A stretch of 64,000 nucleotides of DNA. Source: Epiperipatus broadwayi (Eukaryota > Onychophora > Udeonychophora > Euonychophora > Peripatidae). The stretch covers positions 10,762,385 to 10,826,384 of the forward strand of contig JAQFVV010000020.1 of the NCBI GenBank assembly GCA_028023455.1. Reading direction: 5' to 3'. The notes beneath the pieces were generated by a model, which was not told the DNA's origin, made no database searches, and was given only the letters and a program-made list of their open reading frames with translations. The position numbers and the translations under genes are program-made. Positions 23,077 to 35,186 of the stretch are shown here, piece after piece (the first letter of the stretch is position 1; every line of letters starts with the position of its first letter).

Positions 23077-24924
23077 GGTGTAGATGAGGGAAATTATTAT
23101 AAGCATTATCTATGAATATATGAAGAAATGCAAAGAAAGTAAAAGGAGAAAAATAAGAATATACTTCTATAAAGCCATTTTATAAGTAAATTCATAAATT
23201 CCAATAATAGAGTAAAATATAAACATTTAAAAATATTTAAAAAAACAACAACAAACAATTAAAACTAATTAAATGAACAAGATAAGAGATAGGTATGTCC
23301 TCTTATACCTGAGAATAAATGATTAATATTTAAAAAAAATTAATTTAATTAAAAACCACTTCAGTATCATTGAAAATATCAATAATTAGAATTATATACA
23401 ATATTCTATAATACATGTTCCAATGTGTTGCTACTGCATATATCAAGTTGGTTAACTATTATTGCCATTAAATTAATTGTTTATAGAGCTATATTTTTTC
23501 CATTTTATTGAATTGATGTATCATAAAAGCATTAAAAAAAATCACTGAAAGATATCTGAAAAATTCTAACAACACATGCAAATTCATAAGATTAATGAGT
23601 CATTCTCTGAGTTGCTAAATATAATACTAGATTTGGTGAGGTCTCTCTTGTGGCAAAATTAAGCACTCAAGGCACATAGTATTAAGGTTAAAGCCATATA
23701 TGTATTTATGTGCTGACCATACGCTTAATAAGAATTAATGTTTAATCTATAATTGTAAAATCACATTTTTTGGGGACTGCATTTGAAGTAAATAAACGGT
23801 AGCAGACTTACCAAAAAAGTATTTTACTACGAATGTATAGTTTTCTTAGAAGATATAGATTATAATTTATATTATAAAGATTATCTTGAAGATATATATA
23901 TAAGGTATAATATTTATTTCCTATATTAATAAAATATGACTAAAAAGAAATGAAGTTCATTAAAAAAAGTTTAACATCACACAATATTAACAGGCTAAAG
24001 GAATCCATGTAATATACGTGAGCAACACGTGTTTAACAGATTGCACACTTTTTCTCTTTATAACTTTGTTTTTTCTACTGAGTTTATTTATTATTTAAGA
24101 GAGACTGCAAACGGCAATGCTATTTTTGTTTGTGATAATTAATATAGTTTAATAGCACTCAAACTATTATTTGCTGCTTAATATTAATGTGATAAGTACT
24201 ACAATAAGAAAAAAAAATAGTGCATTCACACACACACAAAAAAGATAACATTATGTAATAATCAATAAATTTTATAAGGGCATTGTTTACATTGTAATTA
24301 TATAGAAGGTAATCATCTCTCTTCAAGAGGGCAGTTAAACAGCGATGTTAAAACTGCCAGAATACTGGGGTGAGACTGTTTTGGTAGTTTCATTAAAAGA
24401 CTGACAATTCAACAGGTTTTATATCATTCAAGAGAAACTTTGCCTACATATTACTGGCATTGTGTAAAACTAAAATATTATATAGAATGCCTAAAACTTA
24501 AAAGTCAATATTAAAATTATCTTTAGATATTCTAAGGATTACAAGTCTGCATTAAGAAAGATGACTGATCAAATGCTGGTAAAGAAAGTAAACTCATCAA
24601 TAGTGAGGGAATGCTATTTGTTTTGCCTCAGAATACAACCATTCTATTGTGCATTTCATTAACTCTTTAATACATTATATTTCTAAACAGTTTGGATTAT
24701 CAGATTTCTATATTAATAAAGTCCATCCCCACTCCCCAATATATCACTTAAATTATATTTTATCTAAAAAACACTAGACATTCTATTAAAGTTCAAGGAA
24801 AGTATACACTATCAGGTTGAAAATCTTATTTCAAACATTTTACACTTACACCAAAATATGCTATACATTTTAGAGAATACTTGGACATTTTATATACTAT
24901 CTTAGTTAAAACTTTGATAACCAG
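23077..24924. other. AT-rich stretch
   Basis: No gene recognised; 24300-24420 is slightly richer in G+C without a readable frame. Confidence 0.5.
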
Positions 24925-25125
24925 GAATCCAATATATGTATATATGTGGTAGATGATGATCCAGACCAACTGATGAGTGCTGGTTCAGCACGAAATACAA
25001 ATATTGGAGATCATTTATCTTTTTCACATGTAAATAGTCATGTTTTTCAGTCATATAAGATGCAATGAATAGAAGGAAGCTTGAAAATCTGAATTCAAAT
25101 CCCTTTTAATTACATCTAGCTTAAG
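24925..25125 (+). mobile_element. Family D repeat, copy D2 (partial)
   Basis: Plus-strand copy beginning near GGAATCCAATATATG, with hammerhead D2, TCATTTATCTTTTTC, and the tail part CTGAATTCAAATCCC, where box B is degraded. The first third of the unit is missing. Confidence 0.7.
24965..25008 (+). ncRNA. Hammerhead ribozyme motif D2
   Basis: ACCAA, CTGATGA, GTGCT-GGTTC-AGCAC (five perfect pairs), GAAA, ATACAAAT, A, TTGG. Core and helices I and II are intact. Helix III has drifted from the palindrome ATACGTAT seen as the family consensus. Confidence 0.7.
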
Positions 25126-28100
25126 TATATATTCTATACTTGTATCTTTTAAATAAGAATATAATTCTTAGAAGTAACATAACCAAATAAAGTTTTGGGA
25201 TTGCATCTGGCGAAATAAATATTTAATTTGACGTTTTTAATTAAAGCGTCACATATCCAGGGGTAATATTGACATTAACTAACTGTATACGCATCGATGA
25301 TCTATTATGAAATAAATTACATGAGTCAAAAGAATAAACTTAACAATTAGAGTTTATTTACTCTATATTAATAAGTAGTAAATCATATATAATTCAACTA
25401 GCTTGCTGATTGTTTTACAAAAACACACACACATGTAAGTGAAGTTAGAGAATCTTTTTGCACTCTTTCATCGCTGAACGAAACTGTACATTTCACTGCA
25501 CACGCTGCCTACTTCTATATATACACGCGGCTAATTTTAATATATATATTAGTTCATTTAATTTGAACGATCAATCCAAAATTGCATATTTTTGCATATT
25601 AGCATATTTTTATTAATCTGCATATTGGCAAAACTTAATTTTCTAGAGTATAATTTATTTACTTCCTATCCGACCAACATACCCCCACACACGCATAAAG
25701 ATTTTATTAACAACTTGACAAATATATATATACAAATTTATTCCGACATAAATAATTAACTAAGATAAAATTAATGGTAATATAATGAATTTTTTTTTAT
25801 ATCATTTAATTAAAAAAATATTCTTTACGGAAAAAAAGATAGGCAAAAAGATTAACTTGAATATTATAAACAGATCTGTTTAAGATGATGATTTCAAAGA
25901 TAAATGAAATAATATCAACAAAAACGAATTGTAGTAATAAAATGAAAAATGAATAATAATAAAAAATATCTTTCAAACTCTTTTAATTATTTTCCAATAC
26001 ATAAAATATTACAAAGGATATAAAATACTTTAAATATTAGCAATTGTATTACTTTTAATCCCCTCTTGAAATATTAACTGTCAAAGGAACAAAAAGAGAG
26101 AGAGCGAATGAAAAGCATTACGTAGAAAAGAAACCCTCTATTCCCATTTGAATAACATTTCTATATTTAAAAAAAGAGAGAGAAAAAAATGTGTCTCGAT
26201 CCATTCAATTTCTTTTCCTTCAATAATGTTAAGTTACTATATAAATGAAATTAATAAATTTAAGCAAAATTCTTTTCGTTTTACGTAGTTTTCAAATTAA
26301 AACAAAGAATAAAGATATAAAATAATTATTTTTATTTATAATTTGCACAAATATGAAATGAGGTGGTTTTTAGAATTCTAAATGAGAGAACATCTCTGTC
26401 ACCTATAACGCATCTTTTTTGCTATATGGTAGTAAAACAAATTATATTGAATCCTCTAGAGGTTTTCTTTGATGTTAAAATGTAATATTTCTGCAGGACT
26501 GAAAATGAAATGATGGCTGTCTTCTCTTCTGAAAGCAGTTTTTAATACATGTGAAACTCAATGTATGCAGAAAATCAATCACAGTCTACAAATTTTCTTT
26601 GCTGGGTAGAAGATTTGCTAATAATACTCAGTGACAATGGAATTAACCCAGCTTTTCATAGCTTCAAGAATTTCTTTTTCATTATTACTATTTTCATCGC
26701 TCAAATTTTAAATTATAAAATCAATTAGTTTGCTTTTAATTAAAGATATTCTAAATAAAAAAAATATATTTATGTAGCTAAAAATAAAATAATCTTAAAA
26801 TAGCCAACTGCGTGAAAAATGTCTTCAATTACCCCCCCCCCCCAATTAACCTGTCATTTAATGAGCAATGATTGGTTGAACACTTTTTTTATCCGTGTTT
26901 TATTTTCTAGTTGCAATTCTGAATATTGTTTTATTTTCTAGTTACAACTCTGAATAGTCGATTGGAGTGGCAACGGGCTGAATTCTTGCAGAACAAACGT
27001 TTTAATTAAATGCGATAAAATTCATCCAGAACAGGGGTTAATATGTAGATAATATGCCACTTATGCCAAGAAACTATTCCCTTTTTCTATATGTCTAAGA
27101 TAAATAGTTATAAAAGCATAATCATATAAAATCCAGTTGACAACCATTTCAGCATATTAAAATGAACATGATAGACAAATCAAACTTAAATATGCTGCTA
27201 ATGATAATGCATAATTCACTACTATTCTCGAACCAATCATTTTAAATTTGCGATGAACCATGATTTTTTAAGACTTCTAATATCACCCATTTTATCATGA
27301 ATAATCTTGAAATTAATAGTTGAAATGAGGAACTGACTTAATCCTATTACATAACTGCCTATGTTGAGTTAATCTCCTGCTTATGTTAGCCTGGTCTTCC
27401 CAATGTATTCATATGGACAAATAGATTATACACATTTAATTATAACCTAGATAAGTCCAGCAAAAGCAGTTATGCATGCAATAGAGTTAAATTGTAAAAA
27501 AACAAAACAAAACAGGATGATGTTAGAAGAAAAATTAAGAAGCATGGTTCATTGTCAATTCAAAATTTAAAAACAATCATCATGACAAGAGTAATAAAAT
27601 ATATGTTTTGCCATATCAATTAACAATGTTATTTCATATTAATTCCAGTTTTGATAAAGGACTTTTAACTGGACTTTATACAAGCAAAATTTCTTAAGAT
27701 TAATTTATAATTTTATAGAAAGAATTTCAGTCAACATTTATGTTTCAATTTTTTTTTTTTTTTAACCTAGAATAATAAAACATTTATGTTTCAATTTCAC
27801 ACACCCACACACACACACACAATAGGTAAACAGCATTTAGACAATCCTTTATAGGGAAAAGACCACAGTAGTTATTAATAAGGTAACAAGAAAGAGCAAG
27901 GTAGTATTTTCTGGACTTGGTGATGGTAGATAATTAGATTTTCAAAATTTTTTCCATCCTTATTTTATCTGCTAATTAAGAATAGTAAGTCATCCATTTA
28001 TTAAATCCTTAGCTGGTTTGACCATGAATTCATGGACTGCCCCTACAAAATAAGATTGCTGAGAAATAATATCAAGTTTATTAAGCTCAGATTATAGGTA

Positions 28101-29459
28101 TGGTATGTGGATGTGCTACCATTGGTCCATGAGATTCTTTATATATGAATATCATTAAGTAAAAAAAAAAGTAATTCTGCACCAATTGAATTCAATAAAT
28201 TTGATTATTTAACTAGATGGCAGTTACTCATAAAATTGAGTAATAGTTTATCACCAGTATGTTAAGATAATACATCTCAAATGGCCAGATGTTATCCTCC
28301 TCAGAATTAATGCAAAACATTTTAGTCCCGACAACTTATTTCTCAGTCATTTCCTCAAGAATTTGATAAGCTAAGCCTAAAATATCTGTCCAAAGACAGA
28401 TGGAATAAATAAATACTATCATAGTATTAAATGATGTTCATAATCTGTATTTAACATTTGCATAAAATAGTAATTTATTATTCTACTTAAGAGTCATCTA
28501 TTAAAAGCATAAATAATCATTGGAGTATGGATATAGTGTCAACTAACTCTATTTTACTAAATGAGGCAAGTAGGAGAAAAAAAGAGAATGAAGATTTGGT
28601 TAAATCTATTATCTAGTTTTAATAGTGCTTACATTAAATAAGGTAATAGAATGGATTATTAATCTTAAAAATAGCACGTGGTGATGAATTAAAAATACTT
28701 GATTGTCGGTGATGACAATCCCTTAGCATAACTTAATGCAGAATTTTTACATTTCCAGCGACAAAACTTTAACAAATTATTATAATCAAATACTAATTCA
28801 ATGTTATTAAAATGTCACAGAATAAGTTACTCTTAATGTATATGATTTACAAATTGTATTAAATATTTCAAATTTTAGATTTACATTTTTTGCAGTTCTT
28901 TTAAATTTATAAAGATTTAAAAACAACAACACACACATACAAAAAAAATACCATGACGATACCATGTTTAGATTTTGTCAACTTTAAAAGATTTTCAAAA
29001 AGATTATAAAGAATGTTCAGAAAGGCAAATTACTACAATTATAAGCCTTTATATATTTGGCATTAATTAATGCTGGATCAAAAAAAAAACAACAACAAAG
29101 GACAGAAGAATAAAAACTTATCATTAATAATAAAAAAAATATCAATATACGTTAAGTAAATGAATTAATTTCTAAAGATTTACCAAAGTCTGTGTCAAGA
29201 TTTTACATTTTTGCAAATTTGAATATCACTGCTTCACTCAAATTATTTGTCTTCTATTAGTCAATATTTTCAGCATTTGGTTTTGCTGCAGTCAATTACA
29301 TTTAATACCTTTAGCAATTTTGTTATTGTAGATTTTTTAAATAACATAAGTCTTGTCTTCTGCTTTAAAAAAGCTAATTTCAATATCTCTTCTGTATATT
29401 AATTAATTAAAAAGCATGATGAAATCCCACAACTACTCACTGCATCTACAAAACAGAAA
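25126..29459. other. Long AT-rich stretch
   Basis: Nothing recognisable as gene or transposon over about 4.3 kb. Visible: CA microsatellites (25424, 27802), a run of Cs near 26830, and a short direct repeat of GTTTTATTTTCTAGTT (about 26898 and 26929). Confidence 0.5.
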
Positions 29460-29640
29460 AAGGGATTCGAACTCAGACTTTCACACGACCCTCAACTATC
29501 CATGCCATCTCATATTGCTGACCCACCTGATCACACATGTTGAAAAGATAAATAATCACCAATAGACGTATTTCATGCTAAACCAGCAATCATCAGTTGG
29601 TCCAGATTACTATCACCACACATACATACTAATGTGAGTT
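29460..29640 (-). mobile_element. Family D repeat, copy D3
   Basis: Minus-strand copy with intact box B (GATTCGAAC on the plus strand, 29464-29472) and hammerhead D3. It lies head to head with D4 (29650-29965, plus), forming an inverted pair around ~20 bp of other sequence. Confidence 0.75.
29558..29601 (-). ncRNA. Hammerhead ribozyme motif D3
   Basis: Minus strand: ACCAA, CTGATGA, TTGCT-GGTTT-AGCAT, GAAA, ATACGTCT, A, TTGGT. Core intact, helix I five pairs, helix II four pairs below a T-T mismatch, helix III one change from the palindromic consensus. Confidence 0.65.
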
Positions 29641-29649
29641 TGGAATATT

Positions 29650-29965
29650 CCCTTATTAGATTTCCAATGAAATGGGCTGAAGAGTGGGTTGGAGTAGTTT
29701 GAAGCCTGTCCATTAAAGTATGAAGATTGGCTATCTTAATATAAAGCTAAGCATTGATTGTATACATGTGTGGAGATAGTAATCTGGACCAACTGTTGAG
29801 TGCTGGTTTAGCATGAAATACATATATTGGTAATTATTTATCTTTTCAAGACGTGTGTGATCAGGTGGGTCAGCAATATGAGATGGCATGGAGAGCTGAG
29901 GGTCATGTGAAAGTCTGAATTCAAATCCCTTATATCTTACATTATATGTGCAGGAGTGTGTAAGC
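29650..29965 (+). mobile_element. Family D repeat, copy D4
   Basis: Almost full unit from the TTTCCAATGAAATGGGCTG region through GAAGATTGGCTATCTTAATA, hammerhead D4, and GTCTGAATTCAAATCCC, to the end AAGCCTGTACAGTATA. The 121-codon reverse frame 29731-30096 runs through it and matches the frame over D1, so both reflect the repeat rather than a protein. Confidence 0.78.
29788..29831 (+). ncRNA. Hammerhead-like motif D4 (core mutated)
   Basis: ACCAA, CTGTTGA, GTGCT-GGTTT-AGCAT, GAAA, ATACATAT, A, TTGGT. The conserved A of CTGANGA is T, so cleavage is unlikely. Confidence 0.5.
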
Positions 29966-30249
29966 CTGTACAGTATATTAAAAAATAGAAAAAGATAAAA
30001 GAGAAAAAAAGAGCTAACATAGATAACAAATTTTTTAGTTATGTTTTCAACAAATGTAAAAAATAATGGAAATATTAACATTTTTAAAAATAACATTTGA
30101 GTGCATACAATTAAATTAATTATTGAACTGATTATGTGCCAAATGTTAAAATTTTGCCAAGAAGTTCAGCAAAGAGAATTTTGGAGTGAAGTTATTTTAA
30201 TAATTACCTAAAAGTTTGTGATGGTAGAATGTTACTTGTAATTATATGT

Positions 30250-30861
30250 CTTCTCTTTGGACAAAGGCAATTCTGCAGTGGTAATGGCTGATTATGACAA
30301 TAAAAGAGTTCCTTATAGAAGGGCAATACAAAAAAGTGGCAAAAAAATCCGAAATCGGGTAAAGAAAAAACAGGACCACTACATATAAATTAGCATTGCA
30401 GACATTTCACCAATTCAGGGGGGGGGGGGAGGGGAAATCAAAAATATTTCAGCAAAATTTTACATCTCTATTGTCTACCTAAACATATTCCATTAAAATC
30501 AACTGTTAATTCTAGAAATTCACCATCTTTTGACATACAAGATACAGCCCTTTATCAGATGGTTTAATTCATTTTTTGGAAAGAAACAAAAACAGGAAAA
30601 CAGAAAAAACTGACATATTGGTAAGCTTTGATGTAGAAAGTTTATTCACAAGGTATTCTGTGATGAAGCATTGTCTAATGTAAAAAAAAAGATTAATGAA
30701 AACAACTATCCTATTGATTATATAATGAAACTTTTAGCATTCTATATATCAACAACAAAATCAAGGAATGACTGTGGGTTCACCACTATAATTTTTGATC
30801 ATCATTGTTTACATGGAAGAGCATTAAACAACAGTCTCAAATGTTTTCCTGAAGGTTTATG
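30250..30861 (+). pseudogene. Penelope-like element reverse transcriptase remnant
   Basis: Frameshifted pieces follow the order of a Penelope-like RT. About 30254-30303: SLDKGNSAVVMADYDNK, the hallmark D-K-G-N-x-x-V-V-M-x-x-x-D-Y block. About 30457-30530: KFY, then CLPKHIPLKSTVNSRNSP, matching Y-G-L-P-K-I-H-K-x-x-x-P-L-R-P-I-V-S. About 30612-30650: DILVSFDVESLFT, the Penelope motif A with its catalytic Asp. From about 30662: DEALSNVKKKI. The A-M-G-x-x-x-S-P and YxDD blocks are degraded or gone, and the frame ends at a stop (30861). It holds at least three frame breaks and a G-run at 30419. A family E palindrome begins 15 bp after the stop, so E sequence may be this element's terminal region. 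Confidence 0.85.
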
Positions 30862-30875
30862 ATGATGGTGATTTA

Positions 30876-31381
30876 GTTGTATTTATTGTTTGGACTATTT
30901 CCATCATCATATTAGTATTGAATGTCTTTAGAAAAGTTTAACTTTATTTAAATATTTCAAATACATTCAACTGTTAATAATAGCACATCAAACAGGTTAG
31001 TATATGCATAACATTTCAAGAGGTATTATTCTTCCCTCTTCTTCAGGTGTTGCTGACCTGACCAGTGACAGTACTAGCACGGGAATCGAACCTGGATGCT
31101 TAGATTCTTGAGTATTCAGTTGGTTAGAGTTATTACCTTAAAATTCAAGACTCAAAAATCTAAGAGTCCGGGTTCAAAATCTATGCTAGGACTGTCACTG
31201 GTCAGGCTAGCAATACCTGAAGAAGAAGAGAGAATAATACCCCTTAAATCATTGTGCATATACTAATCTGTTCAATATGCTCAGTTGAATGTATTTGGAA
31301 TATTTAAATAAAGCTACATTTTTCTAAATATATTCAATACTCATATTAGATGATGGAAATAGTCCAAACAATAAATACAAC
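30876..31381. mobile_element. Family E palindrome E1 with tRNA-like centre
   Basis: Inverted repeat: left arm 30876-31112, right arm about 31151-31381, spacer 31113-31150. The outer ends are GTTGTATTTATTGTTTGG and its complement. The spacer plus right arm reads as a class II tRNA-like sequence: box A-like CAGTTGGTTAGAG, TTAAAATTCAAG, a long variable arm GACTC...GAGTC, and box B-like GGGTTCAAAATC. The left arm carries an inverted exact box B (GGAATCGAACC). Each arm has a hammerhead-like CTGAAGA ... CCTCTTGAAA segment. It follows the Penelope RT remnant directly. Confidence 0.75.
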
Positions 31382-31892
31382 AGTTTAAATATTCTTTTAC
31401 TCCCTCTAAAGTCTAGTTTTGCTATGTTGAAGGTATATTTGATATATGATCACAAAATAAAGCCACTATTAAAAATATTTTAAACATTTTATCAATAAAT
31501 ATAATCTTTTGATTAAATTCACTACGAATTAAAACAAAAAATAGCATTCTTAGTTGTTCTTGTATATGAAAAATCAAAATTACAGTTTATAAAATGTTTA
31601 CCATACACATCTAATCAATACTTAAGTACAAAAAGTGTAGTTATATTATGAACAGAACTGAGCAAAAATATTTATTCAGAACCTGCCGACTTGAAAAAAT
31701 ACAAATCTTATATAGAACAAACTATATTAAAGAATTATTATCCATCAGCCATCATTAAGAAAGTCTTAAAAAATAACAAAAAAAAAAAGAAATATTAAAA
31801 AAAAATTCAATTATAAGTAGTGTAGTATAACCAAGAATAGCAGACAAATTAAAGAAATCTGCCATCATTCTAATATCAAAACAGTTCTCACT
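31382..31892. other. AT-rich spacer
   Basis: No feature recognised; the reverse frame at 31755-31952 overlaps the SINE that follows. Confidence 0.5.
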
Positions 31893-31978
31893 GGTGGTCA
31901 AGAGGTCAGCGCGACTGCCTTGCAGGCAGTTGCCCGGGTTGCGGATTCGCATCCCGGCCGATGCTATGACACTTTAAC
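31893..31978 (+). mobile_element. tRNA-Gly-derived SINE, copy 4 (diverged)
   Basis: Body reads CTGGTGGTCAAGAGGTCAGC, GACTGCCTTGCAGGCAGTTG, then an inserted GCGGATTCGCATCCC box B region and GGCCGATGCTATGACACTTT, followed by A-rich sequence. The anticodon-type loop is CTTGCAG. No clear target duplication. Confidence 0.75.
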
Positions 31979-32404
31979 AAAAAATAATAAAAAATATTAA
32001 AAAAAAAAAAAACTTCCCTAAAAAAAAAACTTTTTTTTGTGACCATAATTTTAAAATCTGTTCATAAGTCTTACTTTTAATAAAACTATCATATACTGAC
32101 TGTTGTCTTTGACAACATAACTTAGGCAATATGGATCACTGATACAATGTACATACTAGTACTGTCACTAATCAAAACAGAAACACCTGAATAAGAGAGG
32201 AGAATGATACGATTTAAAACATTATATTTTAATCTGAGTATTGTTAGTAACACCTTAATGATGAAAATGACTTAATATATAAATAGAAGTAAAATCATTT
32301 GTTAACAAATTATAAAATGTGCAATGGAAGTAATGCCATTATAAAAAAATGAATCATGCTATTTAAGGCTACTACACAAAACAATAAGATTATTAGGTAC
32401 ATTG

Positions 32405-32664
32405 GTATTAGTCCTGCAGCACAGAGCATGTATTAGACCTACTGCACCTTTTCACATTCATATCAATCTGCTGACAACTTTGTAATCTTGTGATCTGACC
32501 AAAATAATGTGTACATGGATATTTTTCACAAAGTTTGCAAAAAAAAAAAAAAGTACACAGATCTTGTACATGATATTTTGGCAAGATTTACAAAGTTATT
32601 AGAAGGTTGATATCAATGTGAAAAGGTGCAGTAGATCTAATACATGCATGTTGCAGGAATAAAA
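32405..32664. repeat. Inverted repeat, arms ~105 bp
   Basis: Left arm from ATTAGTCCTGCAGCA to about 32510; right arm about 32555-32664, ending TGCATGTTGCAGGAAT. Arms share GTATTAGACCTACTGCACC and TTTTCACATT in opposite orientation and differ at roughly one base in ten. The phrase GCAGGACTAATACC recurs at 33727. No ribozyme core or protein seen. Confidence 0.7.
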
Positions 32665-32700
32665 ATAACTAAAAGTAAAAAAAAAAAACAATACAGAAAT

Positions 32701-33290
32701 ATATACGACTTTCTCACATTAACACCTTTAAACACAACATTTTAAACAAAAAAAAAAGATTTGCGATCTTAATGAAATGATGCCATTATGCAAAAAAAAA
32801 TAAAGATATGTATGATTTTGAACAAGAAATTGATTTACTATACACTAATATGTACGACTTTCACACTAACAACTTTAAAGACAACATTTTAAACCAAAAA
32901 AAAAATTGATTTGTGATCTTAATAAAATGACATTATTATGCAAAAAATTAGTAAAGATATGTATGACTTTCATAAAACATCATTTGAAATCATAAAAAAA
33001 AATTGATTTGCAATCTTAATAAATGTACGACTTTCACACTAACAACTTTATAAAAACAACATTTTAAACCAAAAACAAAATTTGATTTGCAATCTTAATG
33101 AAATGATGCCATTATGCAAAAAAATTAATAGATATGTTTGATGTTGAACAAGAAATTTATTTGCCATAAACAAATACGTATGACTTTCATACTATCAACT
33201 TTAAAAACAACATTTGAAATGAACACACAAAAAAATTTGATTTGCAACCTTAATGAAATGATATCATTACGCAAAAAAATTGTTATTTTA
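32701..33290. repeat. Irregular tandem repeat
   Basis: The phrase ACGACTTTCACACTAACAAC with AACATTTTAAACC recurs at about 32706, 32853, 33027 and 33179, with a shortened copy at 32960. Between copies lies GATTTGCGATCTTAATG and GATGCCATTATGCAAAA. Spacing varies from about 65 to 150 bp because units are truncated. The 82-codon frame 33138-33386 is read across it. Confidence 0.7.
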
Positions 33291-34599
33291 AATACACACA
33301 AAACAAACCTAAATGATTTTGTTTTTGTAAAGATTATTTATAAAAACACAACTATATGCATACGATACTTACAGTGTAATATATAACAGAAATTGTCACC
33401 ATGAAACAAGAGATTTGAGATGTGCTTTTACCACACAAAATGGAAATCTCTACTACCCCCCCCCCCAATGTATCACGTGATTGCACAATAGTATGCTGGG
33501 ATTTTCCACAGAAATGCTAATAAATGTTTTTTTTTAATAAACAAAAAGGGGGGGGGCACAAAAATAATACATATTAATTATGAGACTTTTATTAGGTTTT
33601 TATTATGATAAAACCTTTCTTTTATATCGTTTAAGTATACTCACAGGGTTTATTTCCTTTCAATTTAACATCATCGCAACATTACACATTTATTAGGGGT
33701 GTGAGTGTCCTATCTCCCCTACATTGCAGGACTAATACCATAATAGGACAGATTTCTTTTCAATAGCAAACATAAGCAAAGAGTGAATTTTCATCACAGC
33801 AAATAGTGATAAGTCAAAAAAAATGTTAATGCATAGAAAAATTTAAATGTAGAAGTTTATTACAGATTACTACTGAGAATATTTCACAAATTTTCAATTT
33901 ATTAAAACATGAGTTTATTATTTTTTTTAAAAAATTCACACATAACTATAAAATGAATGATATATTATTTCATATTAAAAATAATGTTTAAGACAAACAT
34001 ATAAAGAAAAATTAACAAAAATATTCCTTGTAAATAAAAAAAAAAAAAAGCATTACATGTTAATAGCCAAATGGCAGTTTTGCATATTATTTCAATAATT
34101 TTCCTCTATCCATCATGCCTTTTATTTTATTTTTCAAACCCTCACAATTATTTTCATCTTTCATATCAATAAATTTTTTTTTTGTTATCTTTTTCTTATT
34201 ATACATTCTTCATTATTTTTCTTTTCACTAGCGATATTCAACCTATCAAAAGGGCATGACAATGCACCATTATCAAAATTGTGAAAAAATAAGAAATTCA
34301 ATATTAGTGTAAAAAAAAAATAGATGAAAGCAATCAAAAAATTTAATCAGATAGTCATAAAAATAACAAAAAAAGATAAGCATCTTTCTTAAATCAAACT
34401 TTAAGTGGTCATACATTAACACCTTTTATGAAAAGCTTGTTTAACCATGTTCATTGTTACTATATTATAACAATTTCACAAACCATAAATATTTGTTGGC
34501 TGAGGGAGGGATCTGCATTTATTGTATTTTAAAAAAATATATAATATAAATAAAATGTCCATTAATTAGAACAAAATTGTAATCATAAAAATATATATA
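33291..34599. other. AT-rich stretch with homopolymers
   Basis: Runs of C (33461) and G (33547) and long A-runs; no gene recognised. Confidence 0.5.
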
Positions 34600-34930
34600 A
34601 ACTATTATAAACAGTCTTCCAATCCACAGAAGTACTTTCAACTAATTTCTTAAACCTGCCTCAACTGCCATTAAATTCAAAAAACAAAGCGGAAGCAAAT
34701 GTCATCAATTCAAATCCTATGAATCCCATATTTGCTAACATTAAAATATGGGATTCATGGAATTTGAATTGATGACCTTTGCTTAATGGCAGTTGCAAAT
34801 ACGGAGTCATGGGATTTGAATTGATGACGTTTGCTACCATTTTGTTTTTTGAATTTAATGGCAGTTGAGGCAGGTTTAACAAATTAACTGAAAATACTTC
34901 TGCAGATTGAAAGACTGTTTATAATAGTTT
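34600..34930. repeat. Inverted repeat, arms ~100 bp or more
   Basis: Outer ends AAACTATTATAAACAGTC and its complement. The arms share CTGCCTCAACTGCCATT and AATTCAAAAAACAAA. The inner part holds three copies, in both orientations, of a segment with TGGGATTTGAATTGATGAC. The 73-codon reverse frame 34661-34882 is read across this hairpin. Class unknown. Confidence 0.75.
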
Positions 34931-35186
34931 ATTACCATTATATTTATTATTATTTTTATTATGATTATATTTTAATAAAAGTATTTTTGCATTGTATTTA
35001 AAAAGTTTGCAAAATTAACAATGGAATTATAAAATATATATTACATAAATCTCATTAAAATTTTTCTTATGATTTCATTTACTATCAATTATGCTATAGC
35101 AAATGCAGAAACATAAAAATATTATGTAAACAATTATAGTTCTCAGTATTTTTCTGAAGGTTTGTGATGATGGTGTTCTAGCTGTA

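Noticed and set aside
29731-30096. 121-codon open frame, the longest in the window
   Set aside because: It runs antisense through family D copy D4; the same translated phrases appear over D1, so it is repeat sequence.
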